The translations under genes and the position numbers were made by a program. A model generated the notes under the pieces. The model saw nothing but the letters and a program-made list of their open reading frames with translations. It was not told where the DNA came from and did not search any database. A DNA stretch of 64,000 bases from Synaphobranchus kaupii (Eukaryota; Chordata; Actinopteri; Anguilliformes; Synaphobranchidae), in the NCBI GenBank assembly GCA_029718625.1, contig CM056380.1:20215923-20279922 (forward strand), written 5' to 3'. Below, one piece after another: positions 11,999 to 23,636 of the stretch; the first letter of the stretch is position 1, and each line of letters opens with the position of its first letter.

Positions 11999-12368
11999 CG
12001 ACGGAAACTAAAACATTAGAATTTCCATGTTGTCTCCACATCAGGGATTAGCTCAATCCTAGACCAATCAAAATTTAAAAAATCTCAGAAAAAACTCTGT
12101 GTTCAACGCTTGTGAATCAGGCGTGGTTTTGTCTTAGGGACCTTAGTATTTCTTATCATAACAACTGCAGAGTGATCACTGAGGTTATTACAAAAAACAC
12201 CAGTAGCAGAAAATTTGTGGGGAGAAATAATCAGGATAAAATCAATGAGTGTTGACTTATCAGGACATTTAGGCCGGGTAGTCGAAGTAATCAGTTGGGT
12301 CAGATTCATGGAGTCACAGCATGATTTAAAATAATCAGACACTGGATTTAGAGTACACAGAGTATATA
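11999..12368 (-). mobile_element. Non-LTR retrotransposon remnant, copy 5 (type A)
   Basis: 370 bp, with the 79-codon frame at 12,342-12,103. It has one private plus-strand G-to-A change (GAGGTTATTAC near 12,187) that is silent in the frame. It lies 2,318 bp after copy 4. Confidence 0.86.
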
Positions 12369-14314
12369 CATATCTCGCCTAGGTGTCATATTTCGCATAG
12401 AGGTCATATTTCGCCTAGAGGTCATATTTCGCCTAGAGGTCATATTTCGCCTAGGGGTCATATTTCGCCTAGGGGTCATATCGTCTAGCCTAGGGGTCAT
12501 ATTTCGCCTAGGGGTCATATCATCTCGCCTAGGGGTCATATCATCTCGCCTAGGGGTCATATCATCTCGCCTAGGGATCATATCTGGCCTAGGGGTCATA
12601 TCTCGGCTAGGGGTCATAACTCGCCTAGGTGTCATATCTCACCTAGGGGTCATATTTCGCCTTGGAGTCATATCTCGCCTAGGGGTCATATCTCACCTAG
12701 GGGTCATATCTCGCCTCGGGATCATATCTCGCCTAGGGGTCATATCTCGCCTAGGGGTCATATCTCAATTAGTGGTCATATTTCACCTAGGGGTCATATC
12801 TCGCCTAGGAGTCATATCTCGGTTAGGGGTCATATCTCGCCTAGGGGTCATATCTCGCCTCGGGATCATATCTCGCCTAGGGGTCATATCTCGCCTCGGG
12901 GTAATATCTCGCCTCGGGGTTATATCTCGCCTAGAGGTCATATCTGGCCTAGGGGTCATCTCGCTTAGGGGATATATCATCTCGCCTAGGGGTCATATCT
13001 CGCCTTGGGGTCATATCATCTCACCTAGGGGTCGCCTAGGGGTCATATCATATCAACCGTTAGCCCTCGCAACCGCGACCATTAGCAACCGTTAGCGATA
13101 GGGATCATATCATCTCGCCAAGGGGTCATATCTCGCCTAGGGGTCATATCATCTTGCCTAGGGGTCATATCTCGCCTAGGGGTCATATAATTTCACGTAG
13201 GGGTCATATCTCGCCTAGGGGTCATATCTCGCCTAGGGCTCATATCTCGCCTAGGGGTCATATTTCACCTTGGAGTCATATTTCGCCTAGGGGTCATATC
13301 ATTTTGCCTAGGGATCATATATCACCTAGCGGTCATATCATCTCACCTAGGGGTCATATCTCACCTAGGGGTCATATCCCGCCTAGGGGTCATATAATTT
13401 CGCCTAGGGGTCATATCTCGCCTAGGGATCATATCTCGCCTAGGGGTCATATCATTTCGCCAAGGGGTCATAATCTCGCCTTGGGGTCATATCTCACCTA
13501 GGGGTCATATCATTTCGCCTAGGGGTCATATTTCGCCTAAGGGTCATATCTCGCCTAGGGGTCATATTTCGCCTAGGGGTCATATCATCTCGCCTAGGGG
13601 TCATATCTCACCTAGGGGTCATATCCCGCCTAGGGGTCATATCATTTCGCCTAGGGGTCATATCTCGCCTAGGGATCATATCTCGCCTAGGGGTCATATT
13701 TCGCCTATGGGTCATATCATATCGCCTAGGGGTCATATTTCGCCTAGGGGTCATATCATTTCACCTAGGGATCATATATCACCTAGCAGTCATATCTCAC
13801 CTAGGTGTCATATTTCGCCTTGGAGTCATATCTCGCCTAGGGGTCATATCATTTCGCCAAGGGGTCATAATCTCGCCTTGGGGTCATATCATCTCGCCTA
13901 GGGGTCATATCTCACCTAGGGGTCATATCATTTCGCCTAGGGGTCATATTTCGCCTAGGGGTCATATCTCGCCTAGGAGTCATATTTTGCCTAGGGGTCA
14001 TATCATATCGCCTAGGGGTCATATCTCGCCTAGGGGTCATATTTCGCCTAGGGGTCATATCATCTCGCCTAGGGATCATATCTTGCCTAGGGGTCATATT
14101 TCGCCTTGGAGTCATATCTCGCCTAGGGGTCATATCTTGCCTTGGGGTCATATCATCTGGCCTAGGGGTCATATCATCTCGCATAGGGATCATATCTCGC
14201 CTAGGTGTCATATCTCACCTAGGGGTCATATTTCGCCTTGGTGTCATATCTCGCCTAGGGGTCATATCTTGCCTTGGGGTCATATCATCTGGGTCATATC
14301 TCGGCTAGGGGTCA
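12369..14314. repeat. Satellite segment between retrotransposon copies 5 and 6
   Basis: Near-identical to the next segment. Distinguished by GGGGTTATATC at about 12,917 in place of GGGGTTCTATC. Confidence 0.94.
13054..13099 (+). repeat. 46-bp spacer, copy 6
   Basis: 2,318 bp after copy 5 and 1,057 bp after retrotransposon copy 5. The same 1,057-bp spacing holds for retrotransposon copies 4-7. Confidence 0.95.
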
Positions 14315-14684
14315 CGACGGAAACTAAAACATTAGAATTTCCATGTTGTCTCCACATCAGGGATTAGCTCAATCCTAGACCAATCAAAATTTAAAAAATC
14401 TCAGAAAAAACTCTGTGTTCAACGCTTGTGAATCAGGCGTGGTTTTGTCTTAGGGACCTTAGTATTTCTTATCATAACAACTGCAGAGTGATCACTGAGG
14501 TTGTTACAAAAAACACCAGTAGCAGAAAATTTGTGGGGAGAAATAATCAGGATAAAATCAATGAGTGTTGACTTATCAGGACATTTAGGCCGGGTAGTCG
14601 AAGTAATCAGTTGGGTCAGATTCATGGAGTCACAGCATGATTTAAAATAATCAGACACTGGATTTAGAGTACACAGAGTATATA
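14315..14684 (-). mobile_element. Non-LTR retrotransposon remnant, copy 6 (type A)
   Basis: 370 bp, with the 79-codon frame at 14,658-14,419. Its translation is the same as copies 4 and 5. It lies 2,316 bp after copy 5. Confidence 0.86.
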
Positions 14685-16630
14685 CATATCTCGCCTAGGT
14701 GTCATATTTCGCATAGAGGTCATATTTCGCCTAGAGGTCATATTTCGCCTAGAGGTCATATTTCGCCTAGGGGTCATATTTCGCCTAGGGGTCATATCGT
14801 CTAGCCTAGGGGTCATATTTCGCCTAGGGGTCATATCATCTCGCCTAGGGGTCATATCATCTCGCCTAGGGGTCATATCATCTCGCCTAGGGATCATATC
14901 TGGCCTAGGGGTCATATCTCGGCTAGGGGTCATAACTCGCCTAGGTGTCATATCTCACCTAGGGGTCATATTTCGCCTTGGAGTCATATCTCGCCTAGGG
15001 GTCATATCTCACCTAGGGGTCATATCTCGCCTCGGGATCATATCTCGCCTAGGGGTCATATCTCGCCTAGGGGTCATATCTCAATTAGTGGTCATATTTC
15101 ACCTAGGGGTCATATCTCGCCTAGGAGTCATATCTCGGTTAGGGGTCATATCTCGCCTAGGGGTCATATCTCGCCTCGGGATCATATCTCGCCTAGGGGT
15201 CATATCTCGCCTCGGGGTAATATCTCGCCTCGGGGTTCTATCTCGCCTAGAGGTCATATCTGGCCTAGGGGTCATCTCGCTTAGGGGATATATCATCTCG
15301 CCTAGGGGTCATATCTCGCCTTGGGGTCATATCATCTCACCTAGGGGTCGCCTAGGGGTCATATCATATCAACCGTTAGCCCTCGCAACCGCGACCATTA
15401 GCAACCGTTAGCGATAGGGATCATATCATCTCGCCAAGGGGTCATATCTCGCCTAGGGGTCATATCATCTTGCCTAGGGGTCATATCTCGCCTAGGGGTC
15501 ATATAATTTCACGTAGGGGTCATATCTCGCCTAGGGGTCATATCTCGCCTAGGGCTCATATCTCGCCTAGGGGTCATATTTCACCTTGGAGTCATATTTC
15601 GCCTAGGGGTCATATCATTTTGCCTAGGGATCATATATCACCTAGCGGTCATATCATCTCACCTAGGGGTCATATCTCACCTAGGGGTCATATCCCGCCT
15701 AGGGGTCATATAATTTCGCCTAGGGGTCATATCTCGCCTAGGGATCATATCTCGCCTAGGGGTCATATCATTTCGCCAAGGGGTCATAATCTCGCCTTGG
15801 GGTCATATCTCACCTAGGGGTCATATCATTTCGCCTAGGGGTCATATTTCGCCTAAGGGTCATATCTCGCCTAGGGGTCATATTTCGCCTAGGGGTCATA
15901 TCATCTCGCCTAGGGGTCATATCTCACCTAGGGGTCATATCCCGCCTAGGGGTCATATCATTTCGCCTAGGGGTCATATCTCGCCTAGGGATCATATCTC
16001 GCCTAGGGGTCATATTTCGCCTATGGGTCATATCATATCGCCTAGGGGTCATATTTCGCCTAGGGGTCATATCATTTCACCTAGGGATCATATATCACCT
16101 AGCAGTCATATCTCACCTAGGTGTCATATTTCGCCTTGGAGTCATATCTCGCCTAGGGGTCATATCATTTCGCCAAGGGGTCATAATCTCGCCTTGGGGT
16201 CATATCATCTCGCCTAGGGGTCATATCTCACCTAGGGGTCATATCATTTCGCCTAGGGGTCATATTTCGCCTAGGGGTCATATCTCGCCTAGGGGTCATA
16301 TTTTGCCTAGGGGTCATATCATATCGCCTAGGGGTCATATCTCGCCTAGGGGTCATATTTCGCCTAGGGGTCATATCATCTCGCCTAGGGATCATATCTT
16401 GCCTAGGGGTCATATTTCGCCTTGGAGTCATATCTCGCCTAGGGGTCATATCTTGCCTTGGGGTCATATCATCTGGCCTAGGGGTCATATCATCTCGCAT
16501 AGGGATCATATCTCGCCTAGGTGTCATATCTCACCTAGGGGTCATATTTCGCCTTGGTGTCATATCTCGCCTAGGGGTCATATCTTGCCTTGGGGTCATA
16601 TCATCTGGGTCATATCTCGGCTAGGGGTCA
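14685..16630. repeat. Satellite segment between retrotransposon copies 6 and 7
   Basis: The segment is part of a 2,316-bp higher-order repeat and the cleanest representative of the canonical layout. CTATGGG near 16,021 is shared with the previous repeat (13,705). Confidence 0.95.
15370..15415 (+). repeat. 46-bp spacer, copy 7
   Basis: 2,316 bp after copy 6. Confidence 0.95.
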
Positions 16631-17000
16631 CGACGGAAACTAAAACATTAGAATTTCCATGTTGTCTCCACATCAGGGATTAGCTCAATCCTAGACCAAT
16701 CAAAATTTAAAAAATCTCAGAAAAAACTCTGTGTTCAACGCTTGTGAATCAGGCGTGGTTTTGTCTTAGGGATCTTAGTATTTCTTATCATAACAACTGC
16801 AGAGTGATCACTGAGGTTGTTACAAAAAACACCAGTAGCAGAAAATTTGTGGGGAGAAATAATCAGGATAAAATCAATGAGTGTTGACTTATCAGGACAT
16901 TTAGGCCGGGTAGTCGAAGTAATCAGTTGGGTCAGATTCATGGAGTCACAGCATGATTTAAAATAATCAGACACTGGATTTAGAGTACACAGAGTATATA
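16631..17000 (-). mobile_element. Non-LTR retrotransposon remnant, copy 7 (type A)
   Basis: 370 bp, with the frame at 16,974-16,735. A private change (GGGATCTTAG on the plus strand) turns the KVPK valine into isoleucine. It lies 2,316 bp after copy 6. The next higher-order repeat has no fragment. Confidence 0.86.
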
Positions 17001-17685
17001 CATATCTCGCCTAGGTGTCATATTTCGCATAGAGGTCATATTTCGCCTAGAGGTCATATTTCGCCTAGAGGTCATATTTCGCCTAGGGGTCATATTTCGC
17101 CTAGGGGTCATATCGTCTAGCCTAGGGGTCATATTTCGCCTAGGGGTCATATCATCTCGCCTAGGGGTCATATCATCTCGCCTAGGGGTCATATCATCTC
17201 GCCTAGGGATCATATCTGGCCTAGGGGTCATATCTCGGCTAGGGGTCATAACTCGCCTAGGTGTCATATCTCACCTAGGGGTCATATTTCGCCTTGGAGT
17301 CATATCTCGCCTAGGGGTCATATCTCACCTAGGGGTCATATCTCGCCTCGGGATCATATCTCGCCTAGGGGTCATATCTCGCCTAGGGGTCATATCTCAA
17401 TTAGTGGTCATATTTCACCTAGGGGTCATATCTCGCCTAGGAGTCATATCTCGGTTAGGGGTCATATCTCGCCTAGGGGTCATATCTCGCCTCGGGATCA
17501 TATCTCGCCTAGGGGTCATATCTCGCCTCGGGGTAATATCTCGCCTCGGGGTTCTATCTCGCCTAGAGGTCATATCTGGCCTAGGGGTCATCTCGCTTAG
17601 GGGATATATCATCTCGCCTAGGGGTCATATCTCGCCTTGGGGTCATATCATCTCACCTAGGGGTCGCCTAGGGGTCATATCATAT

Positions 17686-17731
17686 CAACCGTTAGCCCTC
17701 GCAACCGCGACCATTAGCAACCGTTAGCGAT
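17686..17731 (+). repeat. 46-bp spacer, copy 8
   Basis: 2,316 bp after copy 7. Confidence 0.95.
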
Positions 17732-18620
17732 AGGGATCATATCATCTCGCCAAGGGGTCATATCTCGCCTAGGGGTCATATCATCTTGCCTAGGGGTCAT
17801 ATCTCGCCTAGGGGTCATATAATTTCACGTAGGGGTCATATCTCGCCTAGGGGTCATATCTCGCCTAGGGCTCATATCTCGCCTAGGGGTCATATTTCAC
17901 CTTGGAGTCATATTTCGCCTAGGGGTCATATCATTTTGCCTAGGGATCATATATCACCTAGCGGTCATATCATCTCACCTAGGGGTCATATCTCACCTAG
18001 GGGTCATATCCCGCCTAGGGGTCATATAATTTCGCCTAGGGGTCATATCTCGCCTAGGGATCATATCTCGCCTAGGGGTCATATCATTTCGCCAAGGGGT
18101 CATAATCTCGCCTTGGGGTCATATCTCACCTAGGGGTCATATCATTTCGCCTAGGGGTCATATTTCGCCTAAGGGTCATATCTCGCCTAGGGGTCATATT
18201 TCGCCTAGGGGTCATATCATCTCGCCTAGGGGTCATATCTCACCTAGGGGTCATATCCCGCCTAGGGGTCATATCATTTCGCCTAGGGGTCATATCTCGC
18301 CTAGGGATCATATCTCGCCTAGGGGTCATATTTCGCCTAGGGGTCATATCATATCGCCTAGGGGTCATATTTCGCCTAGGGGTCATATCATTTCACCTAG
18401 GGATCATATATCACCTAGCAGTCATATCTCACCTAGGTGTCATATTTCGCCTTGGAGTCATATCTCGCCTAGGGGTCATATCATTTCGCCAAGGGGTCAT
18501 AATCTCGCCTTGGGGTCATATCATCTCGCCTAGGGGTCATATCTCACCTAGGGGTCATATCATTTCGCCTAGGGGTCATATTTCGCCTAGGGGTCATATC
18601 TCGCCTAGGGGTCATATTTT

Positions 18621-18920
18621 GCCTAGGGGTCATATCATATCGCCTAGGGGTCATATCTCGCCTAGGGGTCATATTTCGCCTAGGGGTCATATCATCTCGC
18701 CTAGGGATCATATCTTGCCTAGGGGTCATATTTCGCCTTGGAGTCATATCTCGCCTAGGGGTCATATCTTGCCTAGGGGTCATATCATATCGCCTAGGGG
18801 TCATATCTCGCCTAGGGGTCATATTTCGCCTAGGGGTCATATCATCTCGCCTAGGGATCATATCTTGCCTAGGGGTCATATTTCGCCTTGGAGTCATATC
18901 TCGCCTAGGGGTCATATCTT
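18621..18920. repeat. 150-bp tandem duplication
   Basis: GCCTAGGGGTCATATCATAT begins at 18,621 and again at 18,771, and the same order of unit variants follows each. The neighbouring higher-order repeats have one copy of this block. Confidence 0.9.
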
Positions 18921-19761
18921 GCCTTGGGGTCATATCATCTGGCCTAGGGGTCATATCATCTCGCATAGGGATCATATCTCGCCTAGGTGTCATATCTCAC
19001 CTAGGGGTCATATTTCGCCTTGGTGTCATATCTCGCCTAGGGGTCATATCTTGCCTTGGGGTCATATCATCTGGGTCATATCTCGCCTAGGTGTCATATT
19101 TCGCCTAGAGGTCATATTTCGCCTAGAGGTCATATTTCGCCTAGAGGTCATATTTCGCCTAGGGGTCATATTTCGCCTAGGGGTCATATCGTCTAGCCTA
19201 GGGGTCATATTTCGCCTAGGGGTCATATCATCTCGCCTAGGGGTCATATCATCGCGCCTAGGGGTCATATCATCTCGCCTAGGGATCATATCTGGCCTAG
19301 GGGTCATATCTCGGCTAGGGGTCATAACTCGCCTAGGTGTCATATCTCACCTAGGGGTCATATTTCGCCTTGGAGTCATATCTCGCCTAGGGGTCATATC
19401 TCACCTAGGGGTCATATCTCGCCTCGGGATCATATCTCGCCTATGGGTCATATCTCGCCTAGGGGTCATATCTCAATTAGTGGTCATATTTCACCTAGGG
19501 GTCATATCTCGCCTAGGAGTCATATCTCGGTTAGGGGTCATATCTCGCCTAGGGGTCATATCTCGCCTCGGGATCATATCTCGCCTAGGGGTCATATCTC
19601 GCCTCGGGGTAATATCTCGCCTCGGGGTTCTATCTCGCCTAGAGGTCATATCTGGCCTAGGGGTCATCTCGCTTAGGGGATATATCATCTCGCCTAGGGG
19701 TCATATCTCGCCTTGGGGTCATATCATCTCACCTAGGGGTCGCCTAGGGGTCATATCATAT

Positions 19762-19807
19762 CAACCGTTAGCCCTCGCAACCGCGACCATTAGCAACCGT
19801 TAGCGAT
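19762..19807 (+). repeat. 46-bp spacer, copy 9
   Basis: 2,076 bp after copy 8. The short interval reflects loss of the retrotransposon fragment, partly offset by a 150-bp satellite duplication. Confidence 0.95.
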
Positions 19808-21019
19808 AGGGATCATATCATCTCGCCAAGGGGTCATATCTCGCCTAGGGGTCATATCATCTTGCCTAGGGGTCATATCTCGCCTAGGGGTCATATAATT
19901 TCACGTAGGGGTCATATCTCGCCTAGGGGTCATATCTCGCCTAGGGCTCATATCTCGCCTAGGGGTCATATTTCACCTTGGAGTCATATTTCGCCTAGGG
20001 GTCATATCATTTCGCCTAGGGATCATATATCACCTAGCGGTCATATCATCTCACCTAGGGGTCATATCTCACCTAGGGGTCATATCCCGCCTAGGGGTCA
20101 TATCATTTCGCCTAGGGGTCATATCTCGCGTAGGGATCATATCTCGCCTAGGGGTCATATCATTTCGCCAAGGGGTCATAATCTCGCCTTGGGGTCATAT
20201 CTCACCTAGGGGTCATATCATTTCGCCTAGGGGTCATATTTCGCCTAGGGGTCATATCTCGCCTAGGGGTCATATTTCGCCTAGGGGTCATATCATCTCG
20301 CCTAGGGGTCATATCTCACCTAGGGGTCATATCCCGCCTAGGGGTCATATCATTTCGCCTAGGGGTCATATCTCGCCTAGGGGTCATATCTCGCCTAGGG
20401 ATCATATCTCGCCTAGGGGTCATATTTCGCCTAGGGGTCATATCATATCGCCTAGGGGTCATATTTCGCCTAGGGGTCATATCATTTCACCTAGGGATCA
20501 TATATCACCTAGCAGTCATATCTCACCTAGGTGTCATATTTCGCCTTGGAGTCATATCTCGCCTAGGGGTCATATCATTTCGCCAAGGGGTCATAATCTC
20601 GCCTAGGGGTCATATCTCACCTAGGGGTCATATCATTTCGCCTAGGGGTCATATTTCGCCTAGGGGTCATATCTCGCCTAGGGGTCATATTTTGCCTAGG
20701 GGTCATATCATATCGCCTAGGGGTCATATCTCGCCTAGGGGTCATATTTCGCCTAGGGGTCATATCATCTCGCCTAGGGATCATATCTTGCCTAGGGGTC
20801 ATATTTCGCCTTGGAGTCATATCTCGCCTAGGGGTCATATCTTGCCTTGGGGTCATATCATCTGGCCTAGGGGTCATATCATCTCGCATAGGGATCATAT
20901 CTCGCCTAGGTGTCATATCTCACCTAGGGGTCATATTTCGCCTTGGTGTCATATCTCGCCTAGGGGTCATATCTTGCCTTGGGGTCATATCATCTGGGTC
21001 ATATCTCGGCTAGGGGTCA

Positions 21020-21389
21020 CGACGGAAACTAAAACATTAGAATTTCCATGTTGTCTCCACATCAGGGATTAGCTCAATCCTAGACCAATCAAAATTTAAA
21101 AAATCTCAGAAAAAACTCTGTGTTCAACGCTTGTGAATCAGGCGTGGTTTTGTCTTAGGGACCTTAGTATTTCTTATCACAACAACTGCAGAGTGATCAC
21201 TGAGGTTGTTACAAAAAACACCAGTAGCAGAAAATTTGTGGGGAGAAATAATCAGGATAAAATCAATGAGTGTTGACTTATCAGGACATTTAGGCCGGGT
21301 AGTCGAAGTAATCAGTTGGGTCAGATTCATGGAGTCACAGCATGATTTAAAATAATCAGACACTGGATTTAGAGTACACAGAGTATATA
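21020..21389 (-). mobile_element. Non-LTR retrotransposon remnant, copy 8 (type A)
   Basis: 370 bp, with the frame at 21,363-21,124. It carries the VVV variant (CTTATCACAAC), as in copies 1, 3, 9 and 10, and so belongs to a different type-A sub-lineage from copies 2 and 4-7. Confidence 0.86.
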
Positions 21390-23266
21390 CATATCTCGCC
21401 TAGGTGTCATATTTCGCCTAGAGGTCATATTTCGCCTAGAGGTCATATTTCGCCTAGGGGTCATATTTCGCCTAGGGGTCATATCGTCTAGCCTAGGGGT
21501 CATATTTCGCCTAGGGGTCATATCATCTCGCCTAGGGGTCATATCATCTCGCCTAGGGGTCATATCATCTCGCCTAGGGATCATATCTGGCCTAGGGGTC
21601 ATATCTCGGCTAGGGGTCATAACTCGCCTAGGTGTCATATCTCACCTAGGGGTCATATTTCGCCTTGGAGTCATATCTCGCCTAGGGGTCATATCTCACC
21701 TAGGGGTCATATCTCGCCTCGGGATCATATCTCGCCTAGGGGTCATATCATTTCGCCTAGGGGTCATATCTCGCCTAGGGGTCATATCTCAACTAGTGGT
21801 CATATTTCACCTAGGGGTCATATCTCGCCTAGGAGTCATATCTCGGTTAGGGGTCATATCTCGCCTAGGGGTAATATCTCGCCTCGGGGTTCTATCTCGC
21901 CTAGAGGTCATATCTGGCCTAGGGGTCATCTCGCTTAGGGGATATATCATCTCGCCTAGGGGTCATATCTCGCCTTGGGGTCATATCATCTCACCTAGGG
22001 GTCGCCTAGGGGTCATATCATATCAACCGTTAGCCCTCGCAACCGCGACCATTAGCAACCGTTAGCGATAGGGATCATATCATCTCGCCAAGGGGTCATA
22101 TCTCGCCTAGGGGTCATATCATCTTGCCTAGGGGTCATATCTCGCCTAGGGGTCATATAATTTCACGTAGGGGTCATATCTCGCCTAGGGGTCATATCTC
22201 GCCTAGGGCTCATATCTCGCCTAGGGGTCATATTTCACCTTGGAGTCATATTTCGCCTAGGGGTCATATCATTTCGCCTAGGGATCATATATCACCTAGC
22301 GGTCATATCATCTCACCTAGGGGTCATATCTCACCTAGGGGTCATATAATTTCGCCTAGGGGTCATATCTCGCCTAGGGATCATATCTCGCCTAGGGGTC
22401 ATATCATTTCGCCAAGGGGTCATAATCTCGCCTTGGGGTCATATCTCACCTAGGGGTCATATCATTTCGCCTAGGGGTCATATTTCGCCTAAGGGTCATA
22501 TCTCGCCTAGGGGTCATATTTCGCCTAGGGGTCATATCATCTCGCCTAGGGGTCATATCTCACCTAGGGGTCATATCCCGCCTAGGGGTCATATCATTTC
22601 GCCTAGGGGTCATATCTCGCCTAGGGATCATATCTCGCCTAGGGGTCATATTTCGCCTAGGGGTCATATCATATCGCCTAGGGGTCATATTTCGCCTAGG
22701 GGTCATATCATTTCACCTAGGGATCATATATCACCTAGCAGTCATATCTCACCTAGGTGTCATATTTCGCCTTGGAGTCATATCTCGCCTAGGGGTCATA
22801 TCATTTCGCCAAGGGGTCATAATCTCGCCTTGGGGTCATATCATCTCGCCTAGGGGTCATATCTCACCTAGGGGTCATATCATTTCGCCTAGGGGTCATA
22901 TTTCGCCTAGGGGTCATATCTCGCCTAGGGGTCATATTTTGCCTAGGGGTCATATCATATCGCCTAGGGGTCATATCTCGCCTAGGGGTCATATTTCGCC
23001 TAGGGGTCATATCATCTCGCCTAGGGATCATATCTTGCCTAGGGGTCATATTTCGCATTGGAGTCATATCTCGCCTAGGGGTCATATCTTGCCTTGGGGT
23101 CATATCATCTGGCCTAGGGGTCATATCATCTCGCATAGGGATCATATCTCGCCTAGGTGTCATATCTCACCTAGGGGTCATATTTCGCCTTGGTGTCATA
23201 TCTCGCCTAGGGGTCATATCTTGCCTTGGGGTCATATCATCTGGGTCATATCTCGGCTAGGGGTCA
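21390..23266. repeat. Satellite segment between retrotransposon copies 8 and 9
   Basis: Contains spacer copy 10. Three 18-bp units are missing near 21,865. The neighbouring higher-order repeats differ by whole units only. Confidence 0.94.
22024..22069 (+). repeat. 46-bp spacer, copy 10
   Basis: 2,262 bp after copy 9. The satellite just before it lacks three 18-bp units (54 bp) relative to copies 5-8. Confidence 0.95.
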
Positions 23267-23636
23267 CGACGGAAACTAAAACATTAGAATTTCCATGTTG
23301 TCTCCACATCAGGGATTAGCTCAATCCTAGACCAATCAAAATTTAAAAAATCTCAGAAAAAACTCTGTGTTCAACGCTTGTGAATCAGGCGTGGTTTTGT
23401 CTTAGGGACCTTAGTATTTCTTATCACAACAACTGCAGAGTGATCACTGAGGTTGTTACAAAAAACACCAGTAGCAGAAAATTTGTGGGGAGAAATAATC
23501 AGGATAAAATCAATGAGTGTTGACTTATCAGGACATTTAGGCCGGGTAGTCGAAGTAATCAGTTGGGTCAGATTCATGGAGTCACAGCATGATTTAAAAT
23601 AATCAGACACTGGATTTAGAGTACACAGAGTATATA
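23267..23636 (-). mobile_element. Non-LTR retrotransposon remnant, copy 9 (type A)
   Basis: 370 bp, with the frame at 23,610-23,371. Its translation is the same as copies 1 and 8. It lies 2,247 bp after copy 8 because the satellite between them is shorter. Confidence 0.86.

Larger units (their letters stand above)
17001..21019. repeat. Double satellite segment lacking one retrotransposon copy
   Basis: Two higher-order repeats run together, with spacers at 17,686 and 19,762. A 150-bp block is tandemly duplicated (18,621-18,770 and 18,771-18,920). At about 19,080 the block that normally precedes the retrotransposon fragment joins directly to the block that normally follows it. The join creates a 394-codon plus-strand open frame (18,619-19,803) made only of hexapeptide repeats, which I do not consider a gene. 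Confidence 0.94.
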
